Assembly: GCA_963693315.1 (NCBI GenBank)
Contig: OY856188.1
Span: forward strand, 186,717,487-186,781,486
Direction of reading: 5' to 3'
DNA length: 64,000 bases
From: Diogma glabrata
Taxonomy: Eukaryota > Arthropoda > Insecta > Diptera > Cylindrotomidae
The notes under the pieces are model-generated. The model did not search any database, was not told the DNA's origin, and worked only from the letters and a program-made list of their open reading frames with translations. A program made the translations under genes and the position numbers. Shown piece after piece: positions 59,690 to 64,000 of this stretch; position 1 is the stretch's first letter, and each line of letters begins with the position of its first letter.

Positions 59690-59975
59690 TTTTTTTTTAA
59701 TAAAAAGTGTTGTGTAGTAGGAATTACAAAATGTGTCACAACACCACATAGATACCTTTTAAGACCTAGGACCCACAACATCTGAGGTGATGGTGATCGC
59801 TTATTTTAAATGTTTGTGGATTGAAGGTACTCGACTATTGATTCAGGCAAAGCATTCCATTTGCACGATGTACGCACAAAGAAGTCCTTTTTCATTTTGT
59901 TATCATGACAGTGAGTAATCTTAACAGTTTGACTGTTTGCACGAACCAAATGACGAGTAAAACAATTTGCAATAG
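59690..59975 (-). pseudogene. LINE ORF2 3'-end fragment, unit 2
   Basis: Minus-strand frame contains KKDFFVRTSCKWNALPESI, a good match to the conserved WN-LP end of CR1/jockey-type ORF2, followed by stops. About 460 bp separate it from unit 1, making a direct repeat pair. Confidence 0.5.
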
Positions 59976-60285
59976 TAATACTACAATTTGCTTAAAAAAT
60001 TAACAAATATGACTCATAATCTTTATTATGTATTTTACGTTTGCTGTCGCAAAATGACGTTATACGTAAAACAAGTATGACTAACCTTCTCCCTAGAGGC
60101 AAAGTTTAATTTTACAGCCTTTATTCTTAATATTTTACAATTGCATCTTACCGCTGGAATGCTTGAAGTACGAAGCTCTATATAATCATATAAAGTTGCA
60201 AACGAAATAAAAATGTCATAAATAACTGTCAATATTCAACGACCCAATAATAGATAATGAATTTAAGGTTCAGATAACCAAAATA

Positions 60286-60308
60286 GGGGGGGGGGGGGGA
60301 GGGGCGGC
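60286..60308. repeat. Poly-G tract
   Basis: GGGGGGGGGGGGAGGGGCGGCG-type run in otherwise AT-rich DNA. Could form a G-quadruplex. From 59976 to 60285 nothing else is recognised. Confidence 0.8.
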
Positions 60309-62317
60309 GTAAGGCAAGTAAATCCCAAAAAGTAATAATTCAAGCACCGTCGAAACATTTCAACTATTGGATAAATTGTTTATTATTGGATAAATCGTTT
60401 TTCTCAATTATAAAGATTTTATCCACGTGAACAGGAATCTTAAATAGATCAAAAAACGTCTAGAAATTTATAACATTTGGTACAATTCATTGGATGTGGA
60501 ACTCGAGTTCAATTAACTAGAGTCTTCTGAAGAGGAATTCAATTTCATCTGGATCAGCTCTTTTTTCCCGTCAAAAACCAAATCTCTAATAGATTCGGAA
60601 ACATTATACAAATATATCAGTTCTTTCCATCTGAAAACACAGAGTCAAACTAAAAATTTGTTAATAATAGGTACAATTTGTTTAATGCGCAACATAATTC
60701 AAGTAATAGGTTGACAAGCATATAGGTACATAACTAAAAGCTTACTTGTATTGCTCAGAAGCCGCATCTAACTAATTGTAAATTTTAACACTAGCTGCTT
60801 TAGGTCAAGATTTATGACAAGAGTGAGATAGAATTTGAGAAAGTACATATAATGTTAGATGTAGCTAGAACAATGTATTTGTGAAAGGGTTTAGTTCGGG
60901 ATGTGAGAGCAATTAAACTCAAGTAATTGAGGAAATGATTTGAATTTTTTCAAATCAAAGGTATAATTGGCTTTTTCTTAGAAAAACACCATTTTTCCTC
61001 TTTACGTTCGTTTGGGATTCAAACTTATAAACCTTATCAGTGCCGTGATTCCACTACGATATGATATTTCGAAGTTGAAACTTCATCATCAGTTATTTAC
61101 TTAAGTTGAATTTCTCAGTTGTCGTTTTAGACATAATTTTTTATGGAAATGTTTGTAATTTTATTGGAGATGTTTTGCATTTATGTTTCTAGACAGTACT
61201 ATTGTGTGAATTCAGAGAATGGGTTGTATTTCTATTATAGTTAACATCCTAAGTCAAAAAATCAAAGAGAAATTCTATCATACATTGCTGAATATAAACA
61301 AAATAAAATGCATGGTTATCTTTTGACCCCCATATCTCGGGTCAAAATTTATCTATAGATTTGAATATGAATGTTATAGCAGATATTGGCGTTTGATGCT
61401 TGCGTACCAAATGTAGGGTCAATAGGTCAAGCGATTTCTAAAAAATCGTGTGTACATAGACACACTCACACACGAACAGGAATTCGATCGCATAAACTAT
61501 CTCTATAACGATTACATCGCTTTCGTAGTAAATAAGTGGCACAAACAAAACTTTTGAAAATTTGTAGCAATAAATCAAAACTACAGTTGCTAATAATCCA
61601 ACTATTGAATTATTGCGTAATCATGTGACGCACTGTCTTATTTAATGATTAAAGCCCACATATACAGAGTTATAGGGAGTCTTATTTCAAGCACCAGTGT
61701 GACATCACCCTTCGGCTACAAATCGATTTCCATGAAACGTTTGGTTAAAGATTTCAATCAATATATGAGAAAGATTTCATTAGTTTTTTTGGGTACATTA
61801 GACAACCGGTTGGGGGCTCCACCTTACAACAGGTGATTTTTCTCACTCTATATTTTGAAACACTTTAAAAAAATATGCAAAATGTATGACACGATGCTGA
61901 TTAGTTTTTGAGTAATATTGAACAAAGTTATGGGGGTCTCCCGGGCACCTGTTTTTTGGAAAGCTCAATAACATCTGTACCTGATAATTGAATTGGATGA
62001 ACCTTGATACATAAGGATTTAGGACGGTTTAATACAGTTATGCATCCCAACTTTCGGCTGTTGACAAAAAAACCACTCGTTTTTGGTAATAACTCAAAAA
62101 CTAAGAAGTCGTAAATTCAATGAAAATTGTTTTTGAAATACTTCAATTTTTTTCGATTTTTCTAGACCAAACTCGATTCATTAAAAAAACTTTTGTTTTA
62201 CTATCTCCTTATCTATGTCCATAAAATATTGATAAAAACAAATATTTAAATTTTTTTTTCTTATTATCAGGTGTGGGACAACACATTTAATTTTAATTTT
62301 AATTTCAAGTTGATAGC
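60309..62317. other. Unassigned DNA
   Basis: Two kilobases without a supported gene. 61320-62200 has strings such as CCATATCTCGGGTCAAAATT and AATAACTCAAAAACTAAGAAG that resemble the repeat units at 49.8-50.9 kb, so it is probably old repeat DNA. A 63-codon frame (61645-61836) has no recognised domain. Confidence 0.25.
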
Positions 62318-62325
62318 ACTATAGT

Positions 62326-64000
62326 CAGCGCCGGCGCTAGCGATTTTGGCGCCTGGTGCAGTTTTCAAAAATGCCGCCCTAAAAAAATCTATTTGTCGTA
62401 AATAATCCGTTTCCACATCACCCAAAAGGTAGGATATGCAGTGCATTTTTTTTAATGAGGTATCCCACGTAGGTATAGTCCTCAAAAATAAACATTAAAA
62501 AAATAAATAAAAGATTAAATATTGTTATCGTTCTAATCCAGCGTACGAATTTCAATAACAAAAATTAATATTAAAAATATATTTAAAAAATAAATAAAGA
62601 TTTAATATTGCTATCGTACTTACTAATATAGCGTACGAATTTCGATAACAAAAAATTAAAAAAAATTGGATAAATAGCACTAAAATTCAAGCGTGTATTT
62701 TCAAATTGTAAAATATATTAGTTAATTAATTTTTATTTTACGCGCTTTGATTCTTACAAAGTCGTCTATCAAATCACTATAATCCAAGTTGCTCAGAAAT
62801 TTACTTTCTATAGATATTCTAGCTAAATCTACCAGTCTTTCTTGTCCTATTGTACTACGTAAATAATTTTTAATAATTTTTAATTTAGAAAAGCTACGTT
62901 CACCGGAAGCTACTGTGACTGGTTTTTGTCAATAAAATTCTAAGAGCTACAACTAGATTTGGTAATATCTGGTCGAATTTCTTTTCAAATATAAAATCTA
63001 ATGATTCTATAGGGCTTAAAGTTCCTAAAATTATACTTTGGAATGTTTTAATTTCGTCCCATAAATCTAAACCTAGTATATCAGACTTTAAATTGAAAGT
63101 TAAATGCTTTTCTAGGGAAAGACAATTATTTAAATGATCAGAAGCATTTAAAGAAGCCACAGAAATATTATGCAAAAATTTGAAAATATTATTGTGTTCC
63201 GAAATTTGATCAAACCGTTCGCTAACAGATTTAATCGCCTGATCAAGGATTTGAAAATAAAATTTAACTTCAAATTTTTGTTCAGGATTTGATATAATTT
63301 CGTCTCTACATTCGTACGAAAAAAGTTGAGGTTTTCGACTAGGGCGCCTTGGAGCATCCGGGAAATTTGGTGGAACATCTAATTTTAAAGCTATTTCTTT
63401 AGCTTGCAAGATACACCCCAGAAATTTTTCCTCATTTCGTAAGTTCGTCAAAAACTCTTTTGTGCCCTCTAACAAATGTACTGCCGTCGTTAAACAAATA
63501 GCAGGACTTTGTAAATATTTGCTAAATATATTAATTTTATCAAGAATATTATATCAAATAATTATTGAGCAAATAAATTCAAATTGAATAATTTTGAGAG
63601 ATAAACTATTCGCGTTATTTCTTGTTTGTTTATCTTGTTTCCTTATCCTTGTCACTTCCTATTTGAACTAAAGCGTCATAAATATTACCCAAACTACACA
63701 TTAAGGGTTTTAAAGCTTCTATGCGGCTTTCCCATCTTGTCGTACAGAGTGATTTGAGAGTTAATGTTTTCACATTCTGTTTCAAAATGTCCCATCTTGA
63801 AACAGAACTAGAAAAAAACATATAAACATTAGACAGTATCAAAAAAATTTACAGCTTGAAGTGAACATTGAATTGAATCCAGAAGGACTAGGTTGGCTGA
63901 ATGTGATAGGCATGGCACAAAAAATGCTCGGGGTTCTATTTGTTTAATTTGAGCTTGCATTCCAATGTTTTTTCCCTTCATATTTGAGTCATTATCATAG
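62326..64000 (-). mobile_element. hAT transposon (ZMYM1-like), 3' part, continues past window
   Basis: On the plus strand the element starts CAGCGCCGGCGCTAGCGATT, a typical hAT terminal repeat, preceded by ACTATAGT (62318-62325), a candidate 8-bp target duplication. The transposase lies on the minus strand and reaches the window edge, so the other end is outside. Confidence 0.75.
62727..64000 (-). pseudogene. hAT transposase (ZMYM1/DUF4371-like), frameshifted
   Basis: Minus-strand pieces in order. From 64000, YDNDSNMKGKN and FFVPCLSHSANLVL (catalytic-core region), then SSSVSRWDILKQNVK and TTRWESRIEALKPL (63842-63630). The helical insertion lies at 63475-62900 (GTKEFLTNLRNEEKFLGC, RRPSRKPQLFSY). 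The C-terminal dimerisation domain is SGERSFSKLKIIKNYLRS and QERLVDLARISIE at 62915-62740. Frame breaks lie near 63850 (T run), 63630-63480 and 62923-62927 (A run on the coding strand), so it is inactive. Similar to domesticated ZMYM1-type proteins, but TIR and frameshifts show a transposon copy. Confidence 0.8.

Overview
The window is AT-rich animal nuclear DNA, almost certainly from an insect. The conserved genes have very short introns (about 47-69 bp), and the DNA between them is packed with arthropod-type transposons: Ty3/gypsy elements of two lineages, CR1/L2-like and RTE-like LINEs, hAT, THAP/DDE4 and mariner-like DNA elements, and MITEs. The order cannot be fixed from sequence alone. 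No tRNA, rRNA, CRISPR array or bacterial-type operon was seen.

Host genes. (1) 6.8-10.75 kb, minus: SKI2/Twister-type DExH RNA helicase, four exons, 1241 aa. (2) 23.5-24.45 kb, minus: diphthine synthase DPH5, two exons. (3) 24.9-26.65 kb, plus: a TTL-family (TTLL15-like) protein, three exons, divergent from DPH5. (4) 26.8-27.1 kb, minus: last exon of a DPY-30-domain protein, convergent with (3). (5) 42.1-44.0 kb, minus: a large coiled-coil protein with C-terminal Gly-Arg-Tyr-Tyr-type repeats, plus a 3'-truncated second copy at 45.7-47.4 kb. (6) 57.0-58.2 kb, plus: an RIIa-domain/IQ-motif (SPA17/radial-spoke-like) protein with a candidate RFX X-box about 195 bp upstream. Genes 3, 4 and 6, and possibly 5, are of types usually linked to cilia or sperm flagella. 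SKI2 (mRNA decay) and DPH5 (eEF2 modification) are housekeeping.

Layout. 0-4.4 kb: the 3' part of a Ty3/gypsy (412/mdg1-like) element, its 3' LTR and a ~500 bp (TA)n tract. 4.4-6.8 kb: LINE debris and a putative LTR with primer-binding site. 6.8-10.8 kb: SKI2. 10.9-22.5 kb: a stack of nested transposons. The host is a decayed minus-strand gypsy element, split by a 5 kb TIR element. That element holds a 4 kb THAP-transposase element, which itself holds a 0.77 kb MITE. A related LTR sits in the gypsy RT. 22.7-27.1 kb: LINE remnant and genes 2-4. 27.3-31.9 kb: RTE remnant, partial LTR and three MITEs. 31.9-41.9 kb: a 4985 bp unit present twice in tandem, each copy holding a 549 bp near-perfect palindrome and an internally deleted gypsy element. 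42.1-49.1 kb: gene 5 and a second, independent 3395 bp tandem duplication that truncates the second gene copy and doubles a LINE 3' end. 49.1-54.4 kb: a LINE split by a repeat-rich insertion, then a TIR element filled with AT-rich tandem repeats. 54.4-62.3 kb: gene 6 and mostly unrecognised DNA. 62.3 kb to the end: a frameshifted hAT element with visible terminal repeat and possible target-site duplication.

Most striking are the two adjacent, nearly identical tandem duplications, which are either very recent rearrangements or assembly artefacts, and the transposon nest. No clearly undescribed biochemical system was found.
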